64,000 nt of DNA from Jatrophihabitans sp035642535 (GTDB taxonomy: Bacteria > Actinomycetota > Actinomycetes > Mycobacteriales > Jatrophihabitantaceae). Below are positions 1 through 8,544 of the stretch, piece after piece (position 1 is the stretch's first letter; each line of letters begins with the position of its first letter). The notes beneath the pieces were generated by a model. It had not been told where the DNA came from and made no database searches. It saw only the letters and a list, made by a program, of their open reading frames with translations. The stretch covers positions 1 to 64,000 of the forward strand of contig DASQSE010000117.1 of assembly GCA_035642535.1 (NCBI GenBank), in the 5' to 3' direction. A program made the position numbers and the translations under genes.

Positions 1-76
1 GGTCGAGATTCTCGGCGTCCTCAATCGGGTCCCCGCTCTCGTACACGCTGTCGCCATAGGTGCCCGAATCAGTCAT
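1..76 (-). CDS. N-terminus of small acidic protein, DUF5709-like (partial)
   Basis: Only the first 25 residues are in the window; the gene runs off the left edge. The start reads MTDSGTYGDSVYESGDPIED and continues acidic and polar. Short acidic actinobacterial proteins of the DUF5709 type begin in a similar way, but the diagnostic C-terminal half is outside the window, so the family call is an inference. No Shine-Dalgarno sequence is visible upstream of the ATG. Function unknown. Confidence 0.45.
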   Translation of the reverse strand, partial: MTDSGTYGDSVYESGDPIEDAENLD

Positions 77-167
77 ACGAAGGTGATTCCCGACGGCCGC
101 GGATCGGTCACGTTTTCGCGCTGCGGCGCTCCGGGTAGCGCATTGAGAGGATCACCTTGGAGGGGAG

Positions 168-287
168 ATGCACACGCCGCTCATCGAGAACGGGCGTCTG
201 CACCGGTGTACGGCCACCACGGACCGTGCGCACGACTACCGCAAGGACGGCATCGGCGCGCTGCTCCGCTACGAAACGGCTTCCTGA
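168..287 (+). CDS. Possible 39-residue protein with a strong ribosome binding site
   Basis: An ATG follows a GGAGGGGAG purine run at short spacing. The frame of 39 codons has G or C at the third position in 33 of 38 sense codons, the same bias as the real genes around it. The product begins MHTPLIENGRLHRC and is basic and soluble. It overlaps the 3' end of the DUF6328 gene on the opposite strand by 19 bases. I recognise no family. The ribosome site and codon bias argue for translation; the short length and antisense overlap argue for caution. Confidence 0.45.
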   Translation: MHTPLIENGRLHRCTATTDRAHDYRKDGIGALLRYETAS

Positions 288-799
288 TCGTCGGGCTCCG
301 GCGCGCGGTGCCGGGCGGTGAGCGGCACGATCAGCCACAGCGTGAGCAGCATCGCCGCGCACACCCCGCCGGCGGCCAGGCCGCCACCCCAGCCGAGCAG
401 CACCTGGAAGATCAAGAGCACCACTGAGACGATCGCGCAGCTCAGCGAGGCCATCCCGATGATCGCCATGGCGTGCGCGAGCCGGACGATATCGCTGCGG
501 CGGTGCTGCCGGAACAACGCCCGGTGGATGGCGACCGGTGTTGCGAGGAACGCGGTGGCAGTCACGGAAGCCGACACGGCGATGAGGTACACCGCGCGCT
601 CCGGAGAGTCCAGCATGCTGAAGCGCTGTTGGAAGGGCAGCGTGAGCAGGAAACCGGTAAGTATCTGCACGCCGGTCTGGATGACCCGCAGCTCCTGGAT
701 GAGCTCGATGAAGTTGCGGTCGAGCCGCTGGGTCGGCGTCTCGCCCCGTGCCTCTTGATTCCACCCGTCGTCGTTCACAATCTCGGCAGCGTCGCTCAT
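269..799 (-). CDS. DUF6328 family membrane protein
   Basis: A 176-residue protein with a polar N-terminal 35 residues and then the family pattern LIQELRVIQTGVQILTGFLL, followed by FQQRF, the APVAIHRALFR-like segment and further hydrophobic stretches. About four membrane segments are visible, at roughly residues 42-58, 70-92, 112-135 and 142-162. The DUF6328 family is common in actinobacteria and has no known function. The ATG overlaps the stop codon of the upstream dehydrogenase gene by four bases (ATGA), so the two are translationally coupled. Confidence 0.85.
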   Translation of the reverse strand: MSDAAEIVNDDGWNQEARGETPTQRLDRNFIELIQELRVIQTGVQILTGFLLTLPFQQRFSMLDSPERAVYLIAVSASVTATAFLATPVAIHRALFRQHRRSDIVRLAHAMAIIGMASLSCAIVSVVLLIFQVLLGWGGGLAAGGVCAAMLLTLWLIVPLTARHRAPEPDDQEAVS

Positions 800-1788
800 C
801 GAGCACGTCGCCGCAAGATGGCCGCGCCGGCGGCGGCCCCGACGAGTCCCGCCAGCACGCCATGATGGCGCGACGCCCAGGCCTGCGGGTCGCGGCGGTG
901 CGCGCGGTCGTCGAACCGGCCGTGCGGGCCGTAGTCAACGCCCTCGTCGGCCGGCTGCCACAGGTTGGCCGGCGCGTCCGGATCCTGCCACTGCTCGGTC
1001 TGCTGGCCCTGATATCCGGTGCGCGCCAGGTAACGGTCGAGCAGGCCCGGCGCGACCGCGTTCGCGATCAGGGTGGCCGCGGTGCTCGTACCGACCCAGT
1101 ACTCGCGGCGCCGCGGATGGTCGGCGGCGTACGAGACGGCGCGCGCGGCCAGCTCCGGCTGGTAGATGGGCGGCACCGGCTGCGGGCGGCGCGGCAGCCG
1201 GGTGACCAGCCAGGAGAACTGCGGCGTGTTCACGGCCGGCAGCTGCACCATGGTTACGCGCACGCCGCTGCGATCGTGCAGCAGCTCGCAGCGCAGCGCC
1301 TCGTTGAAGCCCTGGATCGCGTGCTTGGCGCCGCAATACGCGGTCTGCAGCGGGATGCCGCGGTAGGCGAGCGCCGAGCCCACCTGGACGATGACCCCGC
1401 GGTCGCGCAGCTTCATGTGCCGCAGCGCCGCCCGCGTCCCCCACACGTACGCGAGATAGGTCACCTCGGTGGCGCGCTGGAATTCGTCGGGCTTGATCTC
1501 GTCGAAGGGCGCGAAGACCGAGCTGAACGCGACATTGACCCACACGTCGATCGACCCGAGCCGGCTCACCACGGAGTCCGCCGCCGCATCCAGTGCGTGG
1601 ACGTCCGCGACGTCCACCGAGATCGGCAGCGGCTCGCCGCCGGCAGCCCGTACGTCGTCGGCCGCCGCATCCAAGCCGGCCTCCCCGCGCGCCAGCAACG
1701 CGACCCGGTCGCCGCCGCGGGCGAACTCGATCGCGCAGGCGCGCCCGACGCCCCCGCTCGCGCCCGTCACCACCACCGTTCGTTTCAT
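796..1788 (-). CDS. SDR family oxidoreductase with C-terminal tail
   Basis: A classical short-chain dehydrogenase/reductase: the glycine-rich nucleotide-binding motif TGASGGVG is at residues 8-15, with a catalytic Ser in QVGSALAYRG and Tyr/Lys in TAYCGAKHA. The core takes about 230 residues. Beyond it lies a tail of about 100 residues with a tryptophan- and proline-rich part (QWQDPDAPANLWQPADEG) and a final small hydrophobic segment followed by RRRAR, which suggests membrane association. Longer SDRs of this kind occur in many actinobacteria; the substrate cannot be told. It is the first gene of a two-gene operon with the DUF6328 gene and is divergent from the thiamine-diphosphate enzyme gene. 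Confidence 0.88.
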   Translation of the reverse strand: MKRTVVVTGASGGVGRACAIEFARGGDRVALLARGEAGLDAAADDVRAAGGEPLPISVDVADVHALDAAADSVVSRLGSIDVWVNVAFSSVFAPFDEIKPDEFQRATEVTYLAYVWGTRAALRHMKLRDRGVIVQVGSALAYRGIPLQTAYCGAKHAIQGFNEALRCELLHDRSGVRVTMVQLPAVNTPQFSWLVTRLPRRPQPVPPIYQPELAARAVSYAADHPRRREYWVGTSTAATLIANAVAPGLLDRYLARTGYQGQQTEQWQDPDAPANLWQPADEGVDYGPHGRFDDRAHRRDPQAWASRHHGVLAGLVGAAAGAAILRRRAR

Positions 1789-1823
1789 GCGACGGACATA
1801 CCCAGGTCTCGCCCTCGCCGTTC

Positions 1824-1886
1824 GCGCTTCGGGGCCGAGATGACCGGATTTTGGCTGCTCAGCTGGTCATCTCGGCCCCGAAGCGC
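1824..1886. repeat. Perfect 22-bp inverted repeat, 19-base loop
   Basis: The arms at 1824-1845 and 1865-1886 are exact reverse complements, separated by 19 bases. The element lies between two divergent gene starts (1788 minus, 1947 plus), so it cannot be a terminator for either gene. It ends 60 bases before the downstream ATG. It may be an inserted palindromic repeat, a leader hairpin or a very large operator. Confidence 0.9.
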
Positions 1887-1946
1887 AATAAGGAGCCGCC
1901 GGCTGGGTAGGCGAAACAAGATAAGCGATCCTCGAGGGAGGTCCCG

Positions 1947-3737
1947 ATGGCCGACACCGTTGCCGATGTACTGCTCGCCCGGCTCCGCGAATGGGGGGTG
2001 CGGCAGGTCTTCGGTTATCCGGGAGACGGGATCAACGGGCTGCTCAGCGCATGGGGGCGAGCCAACGACGATCCGCAGTTCGTGCAGGCGCGGCACGAGG
2101 AGATGGCCGCGTTCGAAGCGGTCGGCTTCGCCAAGTTCAGTTCCACCGTCGGGGTATGCGTCGCGACCAGCGGGCCGGGCGCGATCCACCTGCTGAACGG
2201 CCTCTACGACGCCAAGCTCGACCACGTCCCAGTCGTCGCGATCGTCGGGCAGACGGAGCGCTCGGCGATGGGCGGGTCGTATCAGCAGGAGGTCGACCTG
2301 CTGAGCCTGTTCAAGGACGTGTGCAGCGACTACGTGCAGATGTGCATGGTGCCGCAGCAGCTGCCCAACCTGATCGACCGCGCGATCCGGGTCGCGGAGA
2401 CCGAGCGCGCCCCGACCGCCTTGATCTTCCCGTCCGACGTGTTCGAGCTGCCCTACGAAGCGCCCGCGCACGCGTTCAAGCAGGTGCCGTCCAGCATCGG
2501 CACGGCCCGCGCGGTCGTCGAGCCGGATCCCGACGACGTTCGGAAGGCGGCCGACATTCTCAACGCCGGCAAGAAGGTCGCACTGCTCGTCGGGCAGGGC
2601 GCGGCCGGCTGCGCCGACGAGCTGGGCCAGGTCGCCGACCTGCTCGGCGCCGGCGCGGCCAAGGCGCTGCTCGGCAAGGACGTGCTGCCCGACGACCTGC
2701 CCTGGGTCACCGGCTCGATCGGCCTGCTCGGCACCACCGCGTCGTGGAAGCTGATGTCCGGCTGCGACACGCTGCTGACCGTCGGCTCCAACTTCCCCTA
2801 CACGCAGTTCATGCCTGATCTCGACCAGGCCCGCGCGATCCAGATCGACCGCTCCGCGAAGTGGATCGGGATGCGCTATCCGTACGAGCTCAACCTGGTC
2901 GGCGACGCACGGGCCACGCTGCGCGCGCTCATCCCGATGCTCAAGCGCAAGGACGACCGTTCCTGGCGCGAGAAGATCGAGAAGGAGATCGTGGAGTGGT
3001 GGGAGACCGCCGAGCGGCGCGCGCTCACCGACGCGGATCCGATCAACCCGATGCGGATCTTCCACGAGCTGAGCACCCGGCTGCCCGACAACGCGATCGT
3101 CACGGCCGATTCCGGTAGCGCCGCGAACTGGTATGCGCGGCACCTGAAGTTCCGTGGTCACGTGCGTGGCTCGCTGTCCGGGACGTTGGCGACCATGGGC
3201 CCGGGCGTCCCCTACGCGATCGGCGCGAAGTGGGCGCACCCGGAGCGTCCGGCGATCGCGCTCGTCGGCGACGGCGCGATGCAAATGAACGGCATGGCCG
3301 AGCTCATCACCGCCGCGCGCTACTGGAAGCAGTGGGACGACCCGCGGCTGATCGTCGCCGTCCTGCACAACAACGACCTGAACCAGGTCACCTGGGAGAT
3401 GCGCGCGATGCAGGGCACGCCGAAGCTCGTCGAGTCGCAGACGATCCCGGACATCGACTACGCAGGCTTCGCGCGCGGCATCGGGCTCGGCGGCGTCAAC
3501 GTCGACGACCCGGATGCACTCGGGCCGGCGTGGGAGCAGGCGTTGGCCGCCGACCGGCCCACCGTGCTGGACGTGCGCTGCGACCCCGACGTACCGCCCA
3601 TCCCGCCGCACGCCACGCTCGAGGAGATGAAGTCGACCGCCGAGGCGGTCATGAAGGGCGATGAGGATCGCTGGGGCTTCATCAAACAGGGGATCAAGCA
3701 GAAGGCGCAGGAGTACCTGCCCGGCACCAAGAAATGA
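1947..3737 (+). CDS. Thiamine-diphosphate-dependent enzyme (pyruvate oxidase / acetolactate synthase-like)
   Basis: A 596-residue protein with the three-domain build of the pyruvate oxidase/acetolactate synthase family: N-terminal pyrimidine domain with the cofactor-activating Glu in ARHEEMAAFEAVGFAK (E51), a central domain around residues 190-330, and a C-terminal diphosphate domain with GDGAMQMN at 441 and HNN at 474-476. A strong GAGGGAGG ribosome site precedes the ATG. Its stop overlaps the next gene's ATG (ATGA). Coupling to a flavin/Fe-S dehydrogenase and an enolase-superfamily enzyme suggests that it handles a 2-oxo acid made by those partners, rather than branched-chain amino acid synthesis. 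The substrate is an inference. Confidence 0.88.
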   Translation: MADTVADVLLARLREWGVRQVFGYPGDGINGLLSAWGRANDDPQFVQARHEEMAAFEAVGFAKFSSTVGVCVATSGPGAIHLLNGLYDAKLDHVPVVAIVGQTERSAMGGSYQQEVDLLSLFKDVCSDYVQMCMVPQQLPNLIDRAIRVAETERAPTALIFPSDVFELPYEAPAHAFKQVPSSIGTARAVVEPDPDDVRKAADILNAGKKVALLVGQGAAGCADELGQVADLLGAGAAKALLGKDVLPDDLPWVTGSIGLLGTTASWKLMSGCDTLLTVGSNFPYTQFMPDLDQARAIQIDRSAKWIGMRYPYELNLVGDARATLRALIPMLKRKDDRSWREKIEKEIVEWWETAERRALTDADPINPMRIFHELSTRLPDNAIVTADSGSAANWYARHLKFRGHVRGSLSGTLATMGPGVPYAIGAKWAHPERPAIALVGDGAMQMNGMAELITAARYWKQWDDPRLIVAVLHNNDLNQVTWEMRAMQGTPKLVESQTIPDIDYAGFARGIGLGGVNVDDPDALGPAWEQALAADRPTVLDVRCDPDVPPIPPHATLEEMKSTAEAVMKGDEDRWGFIKQGIKQKAQEYLPGTKK

Positions 3738-6634
3738 CCGCGCTCGAACGTGACCTTCGCGCGGCGGTCGACGGCGAGGTGCGCTTCGACGCGGGCAGCC
3801 GCGGCGCATACGCGACCGACGCGTCGAACTTCCGGCAGGTGCCGATCGGCGTGGTCGTGCCGCGGTCGACAGAAGGCGCAGTGGCCGCCGTCCGCATATG
3901 CCATGAGCACGGCGCGCCCGTCCTTTCCCGCGGCGGCGGAACGAGCCTGGCCGGGCAGTGCACGAACACCGCGGTGGTGATCGACTGGACGAAGTACTGC
4001 AACAAGCTGATCAGCGTCGACGCCGACAAACGCACCTGCGTCGTCGAGCCCGGCATCGTCCTCGACGAACTGAACCGACAGCTCGCGCCGCACGAGCTGC
4101 GCTTCGGGCCGGAGCCCGCGACGCACGCCAACTGCACGCTCGGCGGGATGATCGGCAACAACTCCTGCGGGGCCACCGCGCAGCGCACCGGGAAGGTCGT
4201 CGACAACATCGCCCGGCTGGAGGTGCTGCTGCACGACGGCACCCGGTTCTGGTGCGGCGAGACGCCCGACGAGGAATACGCGACGATCGCCGCAGGCGAT
4301 GATCGGCGTGCGGAGGTGTACCGGCAACTGCGCGCGCTGCGCGACCGGCACCTGGGCGAGATCCGGCGCCGCTACCCCGACATCCCGCGCCGCGTCTCCG
4401 GCTACAACCTCGACTCGCTGCTGCCGGAACACCGCTTCGACGTCGCCGGGCTGCTCGTCGGCAGCGAGTCGACGCTCGTCACTGTGCTGCGCGCCGAGCT
4501 CGAGCTCGTCCCGGTGGTGAAGGAGCGGGCGCTGGTCGTCCTCGGCTTTCCGGACGTGATGACCGCGGCCGACGCGGTGCCGGCGATCCTGCCGCACGAG
4601 CCGCTCGCGCTGGAAGGCCTCGACCACCGGCTCACGCACGACCAGCGGATCAAGGGGCTCAACCTCGACGCGCTGCGCCAGTTGCCGACCGGCGATGCGT
4701 TCCTGATGGTGCAGTTCGGCGGCGACACCCCGGAGGAGGCGGACGAGCACGCACATCGCTTCCTGGCCGGTCTCGGCGTGTCCGAGCGCGACGCCGACGT
4801 GGCGTTCGTCGACAAGCCGAGCGACGAGGACGAGATGTGGCGGGTGCGCGAGGCCGGGCTGGGCGCGACGGCGCACGTCCCGGGCGAGCGGGACACTTGG
4901 GAGGGCTGGGAGGACTCGGCAGTCGCCCCGGACAAGCTCGGCGACTACCTGCGCGATCTCGAACAGCTATACCGGAAGTTCGGCTACGCCGACGAGGCCG
5001 CGCCATCGCTCTACGGGCACTTCGGCCAGGGCTGCGTCCACACCCGCATCCCGTTCGGGATGACGGCCGCGGACGGCGTCGCGAAGTATCGCGAGTTCAT
5101 GGAACACGCGGCCGACCTCGTCGTCTCGCACGGCGGATCGCTGTCCGGCGAACACGGCGACGGTCAGTCGCGCGGCGAGTTGCTGCCGCGCATGTTCGGC
5201 GCCGAGATCGTGCAGGCGTTCGGCGAGTTGAAGGCGATCTTCGACCCGCACGATCGGATGAACCCTGGCAAGGTCGTCGCACCGGCCCGCCTCGACGAGC
5301 ACCTGCGGCTCGGCGGATCGTGGGCGCCGCACTACGACGGCGGGCTGCACTTCGCGTACCCGGAGGACGACGGCTCGTTCGTCGGCGCCGCGAACCGCTG
5401 CGTCGGCGTCGGCAAGTGCCGCCAGCACACCAACGACGGCGGCGCCGTGATGTGCCCCTCGTACCAGGTGACGCAGGAGGAGGAACACTCCACCCGCGGC
5501 CGCGCCCGGCTGCTGTTCGAGATGCTCGGCGGCCATCCCGACTCGCCGATCACGAAGGGCTGGCGCTCGACGGAAGTGCGCGACGCGCTCGACCTGTGCC
5601 TGGCGTGCAAGGGCTGCAAGTCCGACTGCCCCGTCGACGTCGACATGGCGACCTACAAGGCGGAATTCCTCGCGCACCACTACGCCGGACGACTGCGGCC
5701 GCGCGCGCACTACGCGCTGGGCTGGCTGCCGGTGTTCGCCGCGGGCGTGGCCCGGCTGCGTGCGGCGCGTGCCGTCAACGCGCTGTCGTCCGTCCCACTG
5801 CTGCGCCGGCTCGCGACCCGGGCGGCCGGCCTGGAGCCGCGCGAGATCCCGCAATTCGCCGGCGAGCCGCTCCAGCGTTGGTGGCAGCGCCGCGACTCAG
5901 CAGCGCCGGGCAGCCGCGGCACGGTGATGCTGTGGCCCGACACGTTCACCAACCAGTTCCATCCGCACATCGGGCAGGCCGCCGTCGCGCTGCTGGAAGA
6001 CGCCGGCTGGACGGTCGAGCTGCCGTCGGTGCCGGTCTGCTGCGGCCTGACGTGGATCTCGACCGGGCAGCTGACGACGGCCAAGCGGGTGCTGCGCCGC
6101 ACGGTGCGCGTGCTGGCCGAGCACGTCCGATCCGGCGGCCTGGTCGTCGGGCTGGAGCCGTCCTGCACCGCGGTGTTCCGCTCGGACGCGCCGGAGTTGC
6201 TGCCCCACGACCTCGACGTGCAGCGGCTGCGTGCGCAGACCGTCACGCTCGCCGAGCTGCTCACGAAGCACACGCCGGGCTGGACGCCGCCGCGCCTCGA
6301 CGGCGTGCGGGCGCTCGCCCAGGTGCATTGCCACCATCACGCCGTGCTCGACGACTGGGCCGCCGACCGAGCGCTGCTCGAGGACGCCGGCGCGCAGGTG
6401 GAGCGGCTCGATTCGGGCTGCTGTGGGCTGGCCGGCAACTTCGGTTTCGAGGCCGGGCACCTCGAGGTCAGCGAGGCGTGCGCGGAGCGGGTGTTGTTGC
6501 CCGCCGTGCGCGGCGCGCCGTCGGACGCGGTGATCCTGGCCGACGGATTCAGCTGCCGCACCCAGATCTCCGAGCTGGACAGCGGCGGCCGCGAGGCGAT
6601 GCACCTCGCCGAGCTGCTCGCTTCTCCCCGATGA
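3734..6634 (+). CDS. FAD-linked / Fe-S oxidoreductase (GlcD-GlcF-like fusion, D-2-hydroxyacid dehydrogenase type)
   Basis: A 966-residue fusion. The N-terminal half is a vanillyl-alcohol-oxidase-type FAD domain with the flavin-binding RGGGTSLAG at 66-74 and a GlcD-like C-terminal lobe. From about residue 556 there are two 4Fe-4S motifs: CVGVGKC with MCPSY (C556, C562, C574) and CLACKGCKSDCP (C622, C625, C628, C632). The C-terminal part carries two CCG cysteine-rich modules (PVCCGLTW and SGCCGLAGNFGF). This is the architecture of membrane-associated D-lactate or glycolate dehydrogenases that pass electrons to quinones. The ATG overlaps the preceding stop, and its own stop overlaps the next ATG, placing it in the middle of a tightly coupled operon. 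Confidence 0.9.
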   Translation: MTALERDLRAAVDGEVRFDAGSRGAYATDASNFRQVPIGVVVPRSTEGAVAAVRICHEHGAPVLSRGGGTSLAGQCTNTAVVIDWTKYCNKLISVDADKRTCVVEPGIVLDELNRQLAPHELRFGPEPATHANCTLGGMIGNNSCGATAQRTGKVVDNIARLEVLLHDGTRFWCGETPDEEYATIAAGDDRRAEVYRQLRALRDRHLGEIRRRYPDIPRRVSGYNLDSLLPEHRFDVAGLLVGSESTLVTVLRAELELVPVVKERALVVLGFPDVMTAADAVPAILPHEPLALEGLDHRLTHDQRIKGLNLDALRQLPTGDAFLMVQFGGDTPEEADEHAHRFLAGLGVSERDADVAFVDKPSDEDEMWRVREAGLGATAHVPGERDTWEGWEDSAVAPDKLGDYLRDLEQLYRKFGYADEAAPSLYGHFGQGCVHTRIPFGMTAADGVAKYREFMEHAADLVVSHGGSLSGEHGDGQSRGELLPRMFGAEIVQAFGELKAIFDPHDRMNPGKVVAPARLDEHLRLGGSWAPHYDGGLHFAYPEDDGSFVGAANRCVGVGKCRQHTNDGGAVMCPSYQVTQEEEHSTRGRARLLFEMLGGHPDSPITKGWRSTEVRDALDLCLACKGCKSDCPVDVDMATYKAEFLAHHYAGRLRPRAHYALGWLPVFAAGVARLRAARAVNALSSVPLLRRLATRAAGLEPREIPQFAGEPLQRWWQRRDSAAPGSRGTVMLWPDTFTNQFHPHIGQAAVALLEDAGWTVELPSVPVCCGLTWISTGQLTTAKRVLRRTVRVLAEHVRSGGLVVGLEPSCTAVFRSDAPELLPHDLDVQRLRAQTVTLAELLTKHTPGWTPPRLDGVRALAQVHCHHHAVLDDWAADRALLEDAGAQVERLDSGCCGLAGNFGFEAGHLEVSEACAERVLLPAVRGAPSDAVILADGFSCRTQISELDSGGREAMHLAELLASPR

Positions 6635-7701
6635 CCGGGCCGCGCATCGAAGCCGTGGCCTCGACCGCGCAGCGCTTTCCCGCGCCGCGGCCGGAGGCGG
6701 ACGGCACGCTGGAGTGGGACGCGACGACCGCGGTCACCGTCACGCTGACCGCGGACGGCGTCACCGGACTCGGCTGGACGTATTCGAGTCCGACCGCACA
6801 GGCGATCATCGAGCACCACCTGGCCGACCTGGCGCGTGGCCGCAACGCGTTCGACGTCGCCGCCGGCTGGGAGGCGATGCACCGCGCCGGGCGCAACTTC
6901 GGCACCCGTGGGCTGTGGATGCAGGCGATGAGCGCCGTCGACATGGCGTGGTGGGACCTCAAGGCGCGGCTGCTCGACGTCCCGCTCGCCGCGCTGCTGG
7001 GTCAGTGCCGGGATGCCGTCCCGGTCTACGGCTCCGGCGGCTTCACCACGATGGACGACGACCAACTCGCGCTGCAGGTCGAGACCTGGCACAAGCTCGG
7101 CTGCGCGGCGATGAAGATCAAGATCGGCGAGGCGTGGGGGACGCAGGTCGAGCGCGACCTCGCCCGCGTGACGCGGTTGCGCGAGCTTGCGGACGACGGC
7201 GTCGCGCTGATGGTGGACGCGAACGGCGCGTATTCGGTCGGCCAGGCCCGCCGGGTCGGGGCGCAACTCGACGACCTCGGCGTGGTGTGGTTCGAGGAGC
7301 CGGTGAGCAGCGACGACACCACCGGTCTCGGCCGGCTGCGCGACGCGTTGCGGTGTGACGTGACGGCCGGCGAATACGTCGCCGAAATCGACGACCTGCG
7401 CCTGCTACTTCCGGTACTCGACTGTGTCCAACTCGACGCGACGCGCTGTGGCGGCTACACCGGCTTCCTGCGCTGCGCGGCACTCGCCGGCGCCGCGCAC
7501 CTGGACGTGTCGGCGCACTGCGCACCCGCGCTGCACGCCCCCGTCGCGGCCGCGATCCGCAACATGCGGCACATCGAGTACTTCGCCGACCACGCGCTGC
7601 TCGAGCCGGAGCTGGTCGACGGCGTCCCGCCGGTGCAGGACGGCGCGCTGCGCCCGGCTCCGACGGTCGGCCACGGCATGACGCTGCGCGCCACGCTCTA
7701 G
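6631..7701 (+). CDS. Enolase-superfamily enzyme (mandelate racemase / muconate lactonizing group)
   Basis: The start is the ATG that overlaps the previous stop codon (ATGA). The 356-residue protein has the superfamily residues in order: base pair KIK at 162-164, metal ligands D196 (MVDANGAY), E222 (WFEEPV) and E248 (TAGEYV), and the second acid/base pair D269 (LDATRCGG) and H296 (VSAHCAP). The KxK plus His-Asp dyad is the mandelate-racemase arrangement, found in sugar-acid dehydratases and racemases. With the upstream hydroxyacid dehydrogenase and thiamine enzyme, a dehydratase producing a 2-keto acid is plausible, but the substrate is unknown. Confidence 0.88.
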   Translation: MTGPRIEAVASTAQRFPAPRPEADGTLEWDATTAVTVTLTADGVTGLGWTYSSPTAQAIIEHHLADLARGRNAFDVAAGWEAMHRAGRNFGTRGLWMQAMSAVDMAWWDLKARLLDVPLAALLGQCRDAVPVYGSGGFTTMDDDQLALQVETWHKLGCAAMKIKIGEAWGTQVERDLARVTRLRELADDGVALMVDANGAYSVGQARRVGAQLDDLGVVWFEEPVSSDDTTGLGRLRDALRCDVTAGEYVAEIDDLRLLLPVLDCVQLDATRCGGYTGFLRCAALAGAAHLDVSAHCAPALHAPVAAAIRNMRHIEYFADHALLEPELVDGVPPVQDGALRPAPTVGHGMTLRATL

Positions 7702-7751
7702 CAACCACCACCAGACGACGCTCGGCTCCTCCGGCGTGGTATGCCCATCGC

Positions 7752-8534
7752 GTGCGCGTCGCGACCTTCAACATCCTGCACGGCCGCTCCGTCGACGACG
7801 GCGTCGTCAGCCTCGATCGGCTGCGCGCCGCGGTGCGGAGCATCGACGCGGACATCCTCGGCCTGCAGGAGGTCGACCTCGACCAGCCGCGCACCGAGCT
7901 GGCCGACCTGACCGCAGTGGCCGCGGAGGCGATGGGTGCGGTGAGTCACCGATTCGTCGCGGCGCTCTCGGGCACACCCGGCGCTGCGTGGATCGCAGCC
8001 ACCGGCCGCGAGCAGCCGGGCACGGCGGCGTACGGCATCGCGCTGCTCTCCCGCTACCCCGCACGCAGCTGGCAGGTGCTGCGGCTGCCGCGCATCCCGC
8101 TGCGCTTCCCGATGTACCTGCCCGGTCCGGGCCGGGTCGCGATCGTCCGCGAGGAGCCGCGCGCGGCCGTCGTCGCGGTCGTCGACTCCCCGTCGGGGCC
8201 GCTCACCGTCGCCAACACCCACCTGTCGTTCGTACCCGGATGGAACCGCGTCCAGTTGCAGCAGGTGCGGCGCACCCTCGCGGCATTGCCGGGCCCGCGC
8301 TTGCTGATCGGTGATCTGAACATGACGCCGCCGTGGCCGCAGCGCTGGGCACGCATGCGCGCGCTCGGTTCCACAGTCACGTTTCCGACGACCTCCCCCG
8401 CGCGCCAGCTCGATCACGTGCTGACCGATTCCGCGGAGCTGACCGCCGATGGCTGCGCCGCGCCGCTGCTGCCGATCTCGGACCATCGTCCGCTCATCGT
8501 CGACATCCACGACTGGCGAGCCGAAGGTGGGTAA
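7752..8534 (+). CDS. Endonuclease/exonuclease/phosphatase family protein
   Basis: A 260-residue protein starting at GTG. The conserved metal-phosphoesterase motifs are all present: TFNILHG near the start, LQEVD with the metal-binding Glu at 40, NTHLS, GDLNMTP and the terminal SDHRPL. No signal peptide is visible, so it is probably cytoplasmic. The family covers DNA repair nucleases as well as lipid and sugar phosphodiesterases, and sequence alone does not choose. Its stop is next to the DNA ligase start, which hints at a nucleic-acid role. Confidence 0.85.
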   Translation: MRVATFNILHGRSVDDGVVSLDRLRAAVRSIDADILGLQEVDLDQPRTELADLTAVAAEAMGAVSHRFVAALSGTPGAAWIAATGREQPGTAAYGIALLSRYPARSWQVLRLPRIPLRFPMYLPGPGRVAIVREEPRAAVVAVVDSPSGPLTVANTHLSFVPGWNRVQLQQVRRTLAALPGPRLLIGDLNMTPPWPQRWARMRALGSTVTFPTTSPARQLDHVLTDSAELTADGCAAPLLPISDHRPLIVDIHDWRAEGG

Positions 8535-8544
8535 GGCACGGCGC

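Noticed and set aside
1824..1886. Intrinsic terminator
   Set aside because: It lies between two divergent starts, so neither gene ends there, and there is no T-run.
1785..3809. 674-codon minus-strand open frame opposite the thiamine enzyme
   Set aside because: Shadow of a high-GC gene: the plus strand encodes a complete family protein with motifs, and the antisense translation is low-complexity Arg/Val/Asp-rich without domains.
4837..6630. Upstream part of a long open frame that ends in the enolase gene
   Set aside because: It lies inside the FAD/Fe-S gene in another frame and is Arg/Ala-rich; the real enolase start is the ATG at 6631.
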